DNA of 64,000 bases from Symbiodinium natans (taxonomy: Eukaryota > Sar > Dinophyceae > Suessiales > Symbiodiniaceae). The translations under genes were made by a program, and so were the position numbers. Location of the stretch: NCBI GenBank assembly GCA_905221605.1, contig CAJNDS010000792.1:1-64000 (forward strand), read 5' to 3'. Below, piece after piece: positions 31,533 through 43,400 of this stretch. Each line of letters starts with the position of its first letter. Position 1 is the first letter of the stretch. The notes under the pieces were generated by a model, which worked only from the letters and a program-made list of their open reading frames with translations, did no database searches and was not told the origin of the DNA.

Positions 31533-32456
31533 ATGTCACAAGCGAAGAAGTTGGACGATCCGTCCAGTCTTCTTTCCAACATTGATGTCTTCATCTTCGA
31601 TTGTGACGGAGTTATTTGGCGTGGGGACACACTTATCCCTGGAGTCCCATCAGTTCTGGATCAGCTGCGTCTCGCTGGAAAGAAGATTTTCTTTGTAACC
31701 AATAACTCGACAAAGAGTCGCGTGGGATACAAGTCGAAGTTCACGTCTCTGGGCCTGGATGTTCACCCGGAAGAAATCTTCTCCTCGTCCTTCGCTGCTG
31801 CAGCCTATTTGGAACAGACAAATTTCAAGCAAACTGGCAAGAAGGTTTACATCATTGGAGAGAAGGGAATCAGTGAAGAGTTGGATGCTATAGGCATTTC
31901 CTGGCTCGGTGGAGAAGCGGACAAAGCAAAGCAGCCTGACATGGGCCCTGGCGGCAGGGTGGAGGTAGACCACAACGTGGGTGCAGTGGTGGTTGGCTTT
32001 GACCGGCACATCAACTACTACAAGCTGCAGTATGCCCAATTGTGCTTGAACGAGCTGCCAGGATGCGAGTTCATCGCCACGAATTTGGACCGTGTGACCC
32101 ACCTCACCGATGCGCAGGAGTGGGCTGGAAATGGAACCATGGTCGGAGCTGTTTCCGGATGCACTGGCCGGGAGCCTACATTGGTGGGCAAGCCGGCCCC
32201 ACTCATGATTGATTACATCTCCAAGAAGTACGGTATCACGGACCGGTCTCGCATCTGCATGGTCGGCGACAGGTTGGACACGGACATCGCTTTCGGCCGC
32301 AACAACGGACTGAAGACCTGTTTGACTCTTTCCGGCGTGACTTCTGAGGACGAGCTGATGGACCGCGTGCCTCGCAAGAAGGGAACGGAAGGCATTCAAC
32401 CCGAGTTCTATGTCGAGACAATCAACGACTTCTACCCAGCACCAAGCGACAGTTAA
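31533..32456 (+). CDS. PGP: Phosphoglycolate phosphatase, copy 2 without transit peptide
   Basis: 307 residues, same enzyme as the upstream copy: Asp23/Asp25 (FDCDGVIW), TNNS at 56-59, Lys220, Asp246 and Asp251. It starts at an ATG only 22 codons before the nucleophile and has no targeting extension, so a cytosolic form is likely unless upstream exons add one. From 31953 to 32437 it is base-for-base identical to 30283-30767 of copy 1, whereas the 5' part (31590-31950) has diverged at many third positions. The C-terminus differs (APSDS against GVAR). This pattern suggests gene conversion of the 3' half. In-frame stop (TAG at 31509) lies just upstream of the start. Confidence 0.9.
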   Translation: MSQAKKLDDPSSLLSNIDVFIFDCDGVIWRGDTLIPGVPSVLDQLRLAGKKIFFVTNNSTKSRVGYKSKFTSLGLDVHPEEIFSSSFAAAAYLEQTNFKQTGKKVYIIGEKGISEELDAIGISWLGGEADKAKQPDMGPGGRVEVDHNVGAVVVGFDRHINYYKLQYAQLCLNELPGCEFIATNLDRVTHLTDAQEWAGNGTMVGAVSGCTGREPTLVGKPAPLMIDYISKKYGITDRSRICMVGDRLDTDIAFGRNNGLKTCLTLSGVTSEDELMDRVPRKKGTEGIQPEFYVETINDFYPAPSDS

Positions 32457-32738
32457 AGCACGTCAGCCTGCTCTAGTTCTCCAAGTTGGCAGCGAAGCAC
32501 AACGCGCAAAATCCCCATGAGCACTTGCGCATGCATCTGAGAAGGCGTCAACACGCAGGTAATGTGAGGAGCTGCGATGCGAGATCTTGGAATTTGTTCG
32601 ACCTTGGAATGCATTAACTAAAACAATACACACCTTGTGGAGTCGCCCGCGCTGCGGCTTCACAAGGCATCAAAACTTGCACCCCTTAAGGATGGTCGTT
32701 TCTGTCACGCGCAAGCATTGGCTCGAGAGAATGCTTGA
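32457..32738. other. Downstream flank of the second phosphatase
   Basis: No coding signal recognised; probably 3' untranslated or intergenic DNA. Confidence 0.4.
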
Positions 32739-33063
32739 GATAGTGAGACTCTGGCTGAATCGGTCCGGTACTCCTGTGGCTTTGGCTGCCGGGTTGCTCC
32801 TCTGGCCACCATCTCAGTTGAGGAGCTTCGGGGAAGTCTCAATCTGCGCAGGGACCTTGCGACTACTTCGGCGTCTGTTTGGATTGGCCCTGTTGCATAT
32901 GTTGTGGCAGTGGTAGCAATGGCAATAGGCTTTTTCCCACTGCTCACATCAGGTCGGAAGTGGCCCGGGCGGCAGGCTACGGCTTGTCAACGGACCGATG
33001 CGCATTCTGCCAGTGGCTTTTCCTCTGGCAAAAGAAAAATGCGTCTTCTTTTTTTGATTGATT
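32739..33063 (+). CDS. Possible terminal exon with a membrane segment
   Basis: Open frame without its own start, bounded upstream by TGA at 32736 and ended by TGA at 33061-33063. Its composition is protein-like: a soluble part containing ATISVEELRGSLNLRRDL, then one strongly hydrophobic segment (VWIGPVAYVVAVVAMAIGFF), then a basic tail. It may be the last exon of a small membrane protein, but no convincing AG|G acceptor marks its start and no family is recognised. The alternative is chance open frame. Confidence 0.22.
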
Positions 33064-33499
33064 GAGTTTTTTTTTTGCATGCAGGCGCCCTGGACGACAT
33101 CAACTCCCTCGGGTCGGCTGCGACGTCCAGCACAGCCAAGGCCCCCCTTTTGGGGGGGCTCCCTTCTTCTCTCTTTGGGGGCCCTTTTTCTTTGGGGGCC
33201 TCCTTTTGGTAGTTTGCCAGAGCAAAATTGCAGAAATGTCTAAGAGGTCTCATTTTGTCTCGTGTTTCAGAATGGTCTTTTATGGTTTTTGTGAAGGACG
33301 CGTGGAGCTCAAGCAGCCGCCTTGGCGGCCTCAGGACTCGGTCCAGTGCCGACGGGAGCATCTCCGTCTCTGTACTTGAGGTGCTTGGTTTGGTTAAGGT
33401 CGGTATGGGTCGGCTGCTCCAAAGGGATTCTGGAAGGATTTGCAGGGGTCATACGTTTCAACCAAGCCTGACACTTATGCTCTAGTGTAAGATCTTGAG
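33064..33499. other. Unrecognised, with C/G/T-rich patch
   Basis: 33143-33215 alternates CCCC, TTTT and GGGG runs with dyad symmetry. The rest shows no recognisable gene; sequence just before 33500 may hold an earlier exon of the next gene. Confidence 0.4.
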
Positions 33500-34405
33500 A
33501 TGGCCCTTGGGTCCTGCTGCATCTTACCTGCCTCCGGCCCGTGGGAGGTGCACTTCCTGGCCGATTCGGAGATTTCCGACACAGATCGCGAAGCAGCGAA
33601 CTTGCTCGCGGCAACAAGAGACGTTGTCGGAGATGCTGTCGGAGAAGCCGGAGCAGGGTCTGTACATGTGTGGACCACGGTCTTGGAGATGAGCAGCGCG
33701 ATTGCCAGTGGCCTGAGCGGTGTCAATCAGATCGTCATCCCAGAGATGGAAACCGGTTCCTTGTCGGAGGTGCTGTCGGAGTCAGAGAAGTCCCAGCTGA
33801 GTCAGCTCATCCAAGCTGGGCGGCACCTCATTGTGCATGGGTGTGATGGACATCCAGAATCGCAGCGGGCAGCAGGCTTGCTCAATGACTTGGCGCCCTG
33901 GGGCATGAGCACTGGGAGTTGGACCCATGCTGGCTCCTTCACGAGGTTGCTGGGCGGTGGTGGCTTCCAAAACGGTCCGCCGACGCTGCCCGGACTCAAT
34001 GCGATATGCCCCACTGACTCAGCGCCAGCAACGGCAGATGGGCTGTATGATGGGCCTGATGGAAAGACTGTGGCTTGGACTGCTCCGCACGGCGCAGGCC
34101 GCATCACCTACATGGCTTATGACTACTTTGCTGGCACAGGAGACGACAACTGGCATGCGCTGCTGCAGAGCTCCCTGACGTTCTGGGCTGACGCGCTTCA
34201 TGAGGCTCCGCATTCCGCTCGTCGTGGTGAAGGGATAGATAAGGGTAGGTTGGGTTTGTGTTTTTTGCACTGGCGATCACGGTTCAGCGATTCAGCCACT
34301 CGCTCTACTTCGACACGCTTCGCACACAGGCTTCGTCTGCTTTGGCATACAATTTGTGCTTCAGTTGAGACTCCAGTTGGAGAAGTTATCACCTTTCTGA
34401 ACTAG
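33500..34405 (+). CDS. GATase/ThuA-like domain protein, probably first exon of a longer gene
   Basis: 301-codon open frame with ATG at 33500. Residues 14-235 look like an alpha/beta domain of the type-1 glutamine amidotransferase-like or ThuA-like fold: an opening strand (EVHFLADSE), a helix, NQIVIPEME near 76-84, LIVHGCDGHPE near 110-120 where the nucleophile elbow would sit, a Gly/Pro-rich loop, and GAGRITYMAYDYF near 205-217. Cys115 in HGCDG is not in the classic GxCxG context, so catalytic activity is doubtful. After about residue 238 the composition changes to Arg/Ser-rich and low-confidence, and several donor-like sites lie there (about 34216-34250), so the true coding exon probably ends near 34215. 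The family call is from pattern only. Confidence 0.45.
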   Translation: MALGSCCILPASGPWEVHFLADSEISDTDREAANLLAATRDVVGDAVGEAGAGSVHVWTTVLEMSSAIASGLSGVNQIVIPEMETGSLSEVLSESEKSQLSQLIQAGRHLIVHGCDGHPESQRAAGLLNDLAPWGMSTGSWTHAGSFTRLLGGGGFQNGPPTLPGLNAICPTDSAPATADGLYDGPDGKTVAWTAPHGAGRITYMAYDYFAGTGDDNWHALLQSSLTFWADALHEAPHSARRGEGIDKGRLGLCFLHWRSRFSDSATRSTSTRFAHRLRLLWHTICASVETPVGEVITFLN

Positions 34406-35639
34406 CAACACAATTCTATTCTATGTTCATCACCATCATCGTTCTCATCGCTCCAGTTGAAAGTTCCCGCTCCAGAGCTTCCATGCGCATTGCACGTATC
34501 ATGGCGCCTGCCGAATGAAGAGGGGGGGAGCTGCCAAGTATCCATGTGGCCTGCGTCCCTTCTTGCCTTGTTTGCCGTTTTCACAGGTTTTCCTTTGTCG
34601 TGTGTTTTGGATGGGGTCAAAATAAGTCGGAATACAGAAATGCCAAAATGCTTCCCGCGGCACGAACTCCTTGTACTTCGGTTGAATTGGGCAGTATTTT
34701 GGGCGAAGGAGAAGCTTTTGCTGCCTTTGCTACGGAGTCCAGCAGCTCGTAGCAGCTCTCATGTAGCCACAAATTTTGTTTGGGCACCTGCAATTAGCCT
34801 CACGAGCCTCCTGCTATGTCGACAGGCACCAGTCACAACTGGTCAAAACATGCAAAAGGAAAGGGGAAGAGTTGCTGTTGGGACATCACGTCACGAGCCA
34901 GGGGATATACCATTTCAGCATGGGACACTAGAAGCAAGCAGCTCAACTTTTGCACAGCGCTCAAAAGACAATCCATGCCAAGACCTGAGAATGACTATGA
35001 AACAGTCTCGAGCAAGTGAGTCAGGACTGATTTCCGAAACCAAATCAAATGACTTCATGTGTCTAATACCTGCAATATGTTCAGCAGCGGCCCGATGCTT
35101 GGCCAAGACTCGTAGGAAGACACCTTTGAATCTGCGAACAAATTCTCCAACAGTCATCTCATGATCACAAATCCCTGGAAACAGGCCATATGTCGCCGCA
35201 ATTCAACCCCGCTTAATCTTAACAATACCACAGTGTACCATTTGAAGCGACTAAGAATACCGTTGAAAAAGACCGCCCTTCGGAAGGCTGGAGCGACCAC
35301 AACCTCCCTAGATCGTGCTGTCAAGGTTTCTGCTTATACTTTAAAGAGTCTTTAAAGCAAGAACACTTGCTCCAACCTGCCGACTTGCCTAATGCAACAG
35401 GACTGTCCACAGTTTGGTTTGCTCTTCCCCGTTTCGCGTAGCTGGACGACGAGTGCACGCATAAGATAACTTAGCACTGCTGAAAGGTTGCATGGCCCTA
35501 TCATTACAACAAAATCGGGGGCAACATCAAACTCCGACAAATCTTTACGCGCAAGCAGGGTTGCCACAGCATGCGTTTGAATGTCAATTGCTCGATAAAT
35601 GAAAGGCTTGAGCTCCTGCAGGTTTGCCAAGAAAGTTTC
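34406..35639. other. Unrecognised region with protein-like minus-strand frames
   Basis: Two minus-strand frames have normal protein composition: 34915-35157 (80 codons from ATG, with FVRRFKGVFLRVLAKH) and 35352-35630 (92 codons). They lie downstream, in the minus sense, of the RNase H remnant at 35640-35810 and may be parts of the same decayed element. A plus-strand frame at 34457-35164 starts at TTG and is not recognised. Confidence 0.35.
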
Positions 35640-35810
35640 GCCGGCTTTTTTTTGGCACTTCTATCAGCAAGAGCGTTGCCGCATGTCAAGTACGAAGGTT
35701 GCGCCGTGCATCAACTTGGCACATGAGCTTTCGCCTTGATGAACTTGATATCACAATCAAGCCTGTTGTGAACCTCATCAAGAAATGCGGCCCACAAGTC
35801 AAAATGCTAG
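35640..35810 (-). pseudogene. RNase H remnant, minus strand
   Basis: On the minus strand one frame reads DLWAAFLDEVHNRL, then IKFIKAKAHVPS, an in-frame TGA, then TCGNALADRSAKKK. The KAH...GN.LADRSA pattern is the C-terminal part of RNase H (catalytic His and last Asp). A TAG lies just before the DLW part and the TGA interrupts the domain, so it is broken. It is probably the relic of a retroelement different from the one at 1-8.6 kb. Neighbouring minus-strand frames (34.9-35.6 kb and 36.1-36.5 kb) may belong to it. Confidence 0.4.
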
Positions 35811-37471
35811 GCTGTCACTATACTCAATAGGCTCGATAGGATTCGACTGATGCCACACGCATCTATTCGCCAAGCTCTGCCTTCTCACATTTCTGCCACA
35901 ATTCCTCTGTTGCTTTGCTCAGATGTCGACAAACACCACCACCGCAGCCAATGCCGGTTCGCCGGCGCCCTAGTGGTCCAGCAGGCCCACAGTAGGCCCC
36001 CCCCCCCCCTGCCCCAGATCTCCCAAGTTCTGTACAAGGTCAAGCACCTCGAGCTCGTCCATGAGGTCCATGACCACCACGCCCGACTCTAAGAAACTAT
36101 TGTACGCATTTGTGTTCTACGTTGTTCGATTCCGCTGTAGCGCTGTAGCTGGGCGCTTGTGGCTTTCAGTATTTGCACTTTCCCATGCAGCGGAATCCTT
36201 CAGAATCCAAGCTAATTGAGATGCGGCATGATATACAGCGCTTTGGAAGCATGTCGCTAGACCCTCGAACCCGCGAGCCTGAAACCCACAGATGAAAGCA
36301 TGCGTAAGGCTTGGAACATTGTCTGGAGCTGTGAGACACTGCATGACACTGCGTTTTTTGTGGAAGGGCCAAGATTGAAAGCTGTCTTCGGAGCAACTGC
36401 CCTACGATGCTCAAGAAGCCCCATCACCGGTGGCACGGCCGAACCCCACAGTTGAGCTACTCGTAGGGTTTGAGCCATAGCCAAAGTCCATCACTTTGCC
36501 GCAGCCCTCCAGCGTCCCGCAGAGACTGGACGGCCATCCGAATGATGACCAACGAGAGCATTAGTCACTGTGCAAAGAGAAGGCATGTAGGTTTGAACGA
36601 AAGAACCGTCTTCTGAATTTGCAGCACAAGACACACTCCCTGAACTCACTAGAGAGCACTTCGAACTCTTGACTCTTTTGGCAAAAGATGGGACCTTGCT
36701 TTGAGCGCTAAATTGGCCCCATGCTGCTTGCAGCTTTTTGTAACGATTGCCAAGCCACGCCTGTTTTTCTTGTTTGGGGCATTCAGAGAAGTCGCTGCGG
36801 TCTAGTTGGCATTAGGGAACAACATCTTGGCAAATGACATGCCCGATAATTCTCCAATGTTCTCCATGTTCTGGTCCTGAGTCGCAAAAGGATGGTCGCC
36901 ACACCCCCAGCCGCACCCCAGCCCCAGCAAAAGCACACAGGCCTTAAAAAAGAAAGTGAGCAATTTCGTTAGGTCGCAGCAAGACGTTTGCGGCACAGCC
37001 GAAGCTTCAGTAACTTGCGTCACCTTTGCTGACGGTGTTTGCGTAGGCACTGCGAGAGAAATCTGCTGTCTCGCACGATCCCCAACGTCAGCACCTATAG
37101 GATCGTATGTCACATTGCGTAATTATGACTCTCTGGCTCCTCACGCCTCTATCCGCACCAGGAGTAGGACTCCAGGCTGAGGCAGGCGGCTCGCACATGA
37201 AAAGAACACGAGGAACGCTGAAAAAATCGGCGTCACGACCATGACAGGTTGTACCTCCTCCATAGAACCTGTATATACCTGTATAAAGCCTTGTGCTGCA
37301 GGCCATGTGAAACAACTTCCCATCCGCTTCCCGTGCTGATTTCAAAGCTCCGCGAAGTCTCGTTTGCCAAGGACAAGCACAACGCTGACAGCCCTTGCCT
37401 TGCCCTTAGTTTGTAGTCTTGTGACATGTCCCGCAGCTTCGACGTAGCCTGGAGTACCGACTCCCCGGCAG
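35811..37471. other. No gene recognised; may hold 5' exons of the kelch gene
   Basis: The kelch gene's first visible exon starts in phase 0 at 37472, so at least one earlier exon must lie upstream, but none was identified. A C15-like run is at about 35999-36009. Minus-strand frames at 36117-36484 and 36802-37113 are protein-like in part and unassigned. Confidence 0.4.
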
Positions 37472-40400
37472 GTTGAATGGTTCCAGATAAATGGATCTGG
37501 ATTTGTCCCGTCTGCGCGGTACAGCCACGTGTCTTCCACGGATGCTGGGCGGTTCTGGGTTTTCGGAGGCAGCTCGCATGCTCTGGGCACTGTGGGCTGG
37601 GCATGGCTGGGCACCGTTTCAGAATGCTTGTGAAGCGTATGCCTCAGCCGGTTGCTGCCTTTGGCAGGAACAGACCACTTGGGCGTCGACAAGAGTGACC
37701 TTTGGCACTACACATTGGAGGCAGGGCCTATGTAGACTATAGACACTAAAGTGGCCATGACGACTGGCGAAGAACTGCTCAATAAGAATCACTGCACTTC
37801 ACGGAGCTTCAGACGTAGACGAAGATGCGAGATGATGCGAGGTTGGTTGGACTCTTGCGGACGCCGCATCTGGACCTGCCGCACGTTGGATGCACTCCGC
37901 CGCTGCAGCCGACGGGCGCTTCTGGGTGTTTGGAGGAGACTCAGCAGCAAACAAGGTCGTGCCACAATGGCCACAACACTGTCTAACAACTGCAGGAGAT
38001 ACTGTGAGATGGTGAGCCTTCGAGTCGTTGTTCTCAATCTTTCTTGCGGTGGAGAGCGCTTGAGACCATATTCCATCCTCCATCTCCAGCTTCTTGTCCT
38101 CTGTGCGGCTAGCATGTTGGAGACCTGGGCTTTCGATTAGTTACCATTCCCAGCACGTGGGATTTCAGCTTCCATGCGAAAATTTTGAAAAGGGACAGCG
38201 TCACCTCGGACGTCGCTTTACCTCCCCATACGCAGCGTGCATCTCGAATGTCTGGGCTTCCTGAACTTCAGCTAAGAGAAGCTAAGGGACCTTCGTCCGT
38301 CTCGATTCGGAGCATTTGCAGCTCGCCCCTGTTTTAGCCATGCTCGAGCCAGGATATGCGCGGTCACCTGCCTCCTTGTTTGGGGACCTTTGGTGCTTCG
38401 AGAATGAGGCTGGCGCGTTCTAAACATTTTGAGATTCATACAAGCCTCTCTCTTATTCTCACTCTGGTAGTCAATAGGCCCCCCAGGCGCAGGGCTTGAG
38501 TACACCAAGACATCCAGAATCCAAGACGTGAAAGTAAAATTTTTGTACACATCACTTGATACTCAACTCACTTGCTACCAGAGGCCTGGAGCAAGATCGA
38601 GGGCACCCCGAGCCCATCAGCACGCTTTGGCCACGTTTCGGCCATGGCCCTGACCCGCTTCTGGGTGTTTGGAGGCTGAGGGAATTTTGCGTTTTGCATG
38701 TTCAATGTTTTGAGGTCCAAAGGGATGAGAGTCAGTCACTAGGACTCTACGGGTCCTGAGAGGCTTGACAGCCAGGCTGGAGGCTGAAGGAATTCTGCGT
38801 TTTGCGTGTTCAGTGTTCTGGGGGTCCAAAACCTGAGAGGCTTGACTGCCAGGTTTCGCAGCAGATGTTGCGTGCATTTGTTTGTGCATCCCACTCGACG
38901 CCCTTGGTTGCAGGTAATGACTTTCGCATCAGTGGCCTCAACGACTTGTGGTACTTCACGCCCGAGGCCCTCTCAAGTTTACGATCCTAAACTTCAGCCC
39001 GATTGTAAACCCTCATTTAGCCTTTCGTCGTCGTTTATCTACTTTCAGAATCTCTTGAGGCAAGGCAAACTCAAGTTTGGACAGACTGCGCAAGAAAAAT
39101 GCGCTTCCCCACGAAATCCGTCACGATTCGTCAGCATCCGTCAATGCTTCCATAATTCAAAGAAATCATCCTTTGTGGCCAAGTGCCTTTGGGGTTGTCT
39201 CCTTGTTTTTCTGCTCAGGTCGGATGGGCGCAGGCCTTCGGTCCCGGCGATGGCTCGGTCTGGCCCTCGGCACGCCAAGTGGCTGGCGTGGGAGCAGACC
39301 GAGACGGCGGCCTCTGGATCTTTGGAGGTCGGGAGAATGGGGAACGAATGGAACAGGAACCTCAAGTTTTTTCAGCCGGTAAGTGGGGTTGCTAGATTGT
39401 AAGGACGAAGCCGCATCATGTGACGCGTGCTCAGGACAGCCGGCTAGAATGGCTCAAGTGGGCAAATGTACCAGATTGTTGCTTGCATCAAGAGGCTAGG
39501 GAGGGGCAACTGTGAAGACACAGGCCAGGGAGTCTCAGCTCCGAAAAGCTTCAGAAGCGGGCATGGGAGTAGTCAAGGGCGGCGAATAATGTTTGGTTTT
39601 GTCATGTGCTTGGATGCAGAGGTCCGGAATTGGCGCCTCTGTCAAGAGTTCAATACTTGGCAGTGGGGGGTAGCACAGAAGTATGCAGACATTTACACAA
39701 AAACACAGAGAAACAAAGAAAATATATTTACAGTTTGTACTGCTTGTACTACGCACTGTTCTACTTGCAGCCACAACTATTCGCGTGAACTTTCAGAGGG
39801 TTTTCGCCACTCGCTGTGCCATCATTTGAGGATGTAGTGGGATTGGGATGGCTTGTCATGGTCATGGCCGGTTAGGGCGTCTCGCGGAGAGCTGCGTATC
39901 CGAAGGTGAGAATGCGCCTTTCAATCAGCCGTTCATGAGCAACGACTTGTGGCACTTTACGCTCCAGGTGGGGCCGGGACAGCAGAGTTTGCAGATGGCA
40001 ACGCGAGGCAACCTACGCGTAGGACTATAGACTAGAGTTGCTTTTGCTTTTGACGCTCACACGTGCCACGCATCCACGTTTTGGGGCGACGGCTTAAGGC
40101 TGATGTCGACCTAAGCACCCCGAATTTTGTAGACTCGTTGCTTTTCAGCATGTGGCGACTTAGGCCGGGTGGAGATTGTTGGATGCCGGCTCCGGCCCGT
40201 CGGTGCGAGGAGGGTGCAGCTCTGCGATGGATGCCTCCGGCAAGTTCTGGGTCTTCGGAGGCCGCAAGCAGAAACGAGCCAAAGCCGCAGAACGCAGCAA
40301 TGTTGCAGCAATATTTTCTGAGAGAAACATATAGCGCCTGCAGTTGCAGCAGCGGCAGCTTTGCCATTCCATTTTCGCAGCTCTTTCTTCTGTTCCTGTG

Positions 40401-43400
40401 CAGGCTTCGACTACGCCACGATACTGAACGACTTGTGGTTTTTCAAGGAGGCAGGACCCCGACAGAATTTCGGGGGAGGCCAAAGCCGAAGCCTTAAGGT
40501 GGGGCTAGAAATGACTTGGTAGTGTGCAGAGGAATGCAGATAATGCAGTCACAGTCCAAGGCATGGTCTTAAGAAAAGTCCAAATCAGTAGAGTTAAAGC
40601 TACAGCCTATGTACTGCTTTTGTACCCTTTTGTATGAAAAGTTCAAACACTGTCCTTTCGAATGCAGCCTAGTGCTGGTATCTGAAATCGACACGGCGAA
40701 ACGTGGGCTTCTGGATTCTAGCGTGCCTGTCTGTGTTTTCCAAGATCTGTACGTGTTCTGGGGAGGCGGGTGACCACGCGCGCGCACAACAGTACATGAA
40801 CGCGATGAAGTGCAGTTCTGCAATGGCTAGAGGCTAGAGGCCCAAACCACACGGATGCAGTACTTCATCTGGCATCGCTGCTACGCATCTCCGGAGATTG
40901 TTTGCATTGTCGTCGGCGGCACAAGATAGTTGCAACAGAAGAGCAGACCGCAAAAACCTGCAAAAGCCTTGAAGCCACAGGAAATCGGGATGTAAGAGGA
41001 ACGGTCCTGATTAAAGAAGGGTCGGTGCTCCTGCAGGAGGCTGGCTGGGCCCGTGTCGAGGGCTCTGCTGGGTCCGCTGTCCCTGCGGCGCGGTTTGTGC
41101 ACTCCTCGGCCACAGATGCCTCAGGACGCCTGTGGGTTTTTGGAGGCGGGCAACATAGTTCTTGGAGTTTGCTACTAGTTTGGTATTCTTCAGTTTTCGT
41201 ACTGTAGGAAGTCCAGGGCCCACTAGATGCTTGGGGCTTGCGCCGGCTTGCGCCGATTCTCGAGGCTACAATGGAAGCTTCGGATCTTGCTGCTCCCTGA
41301 ACGACTTGTGGTATTTCGGTCCCGAGGCAAGGCCCCGCCATGCTTCGCCATGCTCCGTCTCCCTCCGACACTGAATTAGGGATAAGTTTAGGGAGGAAAT
41401 GTGGTTGTGGAGCGATGTGGGATGTCCTGTAGCTGCACGTGGCTGCTTGAATTTCTCCTGCTCTGCAGCAGATCTCCAGCGCAACTGCCTCCAGCAGCAC
41501 CTCCAGATCTACCACATCGAGCACGTCAACTTTAACATCAAGTTTTTCAATCAGCACCAGCAGTACCACGAGGTCTTCCAGTACATCTAGAACTGCCTCC
41601 GGCAGCACCTCTACATCCACCACATCCACCACATCCAACACGCCAACTTCGACATCAAGCTCGTCCATGTCAAGCAGTGCCAGTTCATCCACAGGCTCTG
41701 CCTCGTCTTCATCCACGTCTGCTTCCACCAGCTCGACGAACAGCATGTCGACATCAAGCAGCACAAGCACCAGCTCAACATCTTCATCTAGCAGCAGCTC
41801 AAGCAGCCCAACGACACCCTCGTCCACATCCACCGCAAGCACGACTGCTTCCAGCAGCAGCACAAGCATCTCCAGCAGTAGCAGCACCTCCACAGCAACC
41901 TCCACCAGCAGCAGCACGACATCTGCCAGCAGCATCTCTACGTCCACCACATCAAGCACGTCAACTTTGACATCAAGTTTTTCAATCAGCACCAGCAGTA
42001 CCACGACGTCTTCCAGTACATCTAGAACTGCCTCCGGCAGCACCTCTACATCCACCACATCCACCACATCCACCACATCCAACACGCCAACTTCGACATC
42101 AAGCTCGTCAATGTCAAGCAGTGCCAGTTCATCCACAAGCTCTGCCTCGTCTTCATCCACGTCTGCTTCCACCAGCTCGACGAACAGCATGTCGACATCA
42201 AGCAGCACAAGCACCAGCTCAACATCTTCATCTAGCAGCAGCTCAAGCAGCCCAACGACACCCTCGTCCACATCCACCGCAAGCACGACTGCTTCCAGCA
42301 GCAGCACAAGCATCTCCAGCAGTAGCAGCACCTCCACAGCAACCTCCACCAGCAGCAGCACGACATCTGCCAGCAGCATCTCTACATCCACCACATCGAG
42401 CACGTCAACTTTGACATCAAGTTTTTCAATCAGCACCAGCAGTACCACGACGTCTTCCAGTACATCTAGAACTGCTTCCGGCAGCACCTCTACATCCACC
42501 ACATCCACCACATCCAACACGCCAACTTCGACATCAAGCTCGTCAATGTCAAGCAGTGCCAGTTCATCCACAGGCTCTGCCTCGTCTTCATCCACGTCTG
42601 CTTCCACCAGCTCGACGAACAGCATGTCGACATCAAGCAGCACAAGCACCAGCTCAACATCTTCATCTAGCAGCAGCTCAAGCAGCCCAACGACACCCTC
42701 GTCCACATCCACCGCAAGCACGACTGTTTCCAGCAGCAGCACAAGCATCTCCAGCAGTAGCAGCACCTCCACAGCAACCTCCACCAGCAGCAGCACGACA
42801 TCTGCCAGCAGCATCTCTACGTCCACCACATCAAGCACGTCAACTTTGACATCAAGTTTTTCAATCAGCACCAGCAGTACCACGACGTCTTCCAGTACAT
42901 CTAGAACTGCCTCCGGCAGCACCTCTACATCCACCACATCCACCACATCCACCACATCCAACACGCCAACTTCGACATCAAGCTCGTCAATGTCAAGCAG
43001 TGCCAGTTCATCCACAAGCTCTGCCTCGTCTTCATCCACGTCTGCTTCCACCAGCTCGACGAACAGCATGTCGACATCAAGCAGCACAAGCACCAGCTCA
43101 ACATCTTCATCTAGCAGCAGCTCAAGCAGCCCAACGACACCCTCGCCCACATCCACCGCAAGCACGACTGCTTCCAGCAGCAGCACAAGCATCTCCAGCA
43201 GTAGCAGCACCACCACAGCAACCTCCACCAGCAGCAGCACGACATCTGCCAGCAGCATCTCTACATCCACCACATCGAGCACGTCAACTTTGACATCAAG
43301 TTTTTCAATCAGCACCAGCAGTACCACGACGTCTTCCAGTACATCTAGAACTGCTTCCGGCAGCACCTCTACATCCACCACATCCACCACATCCAACACG

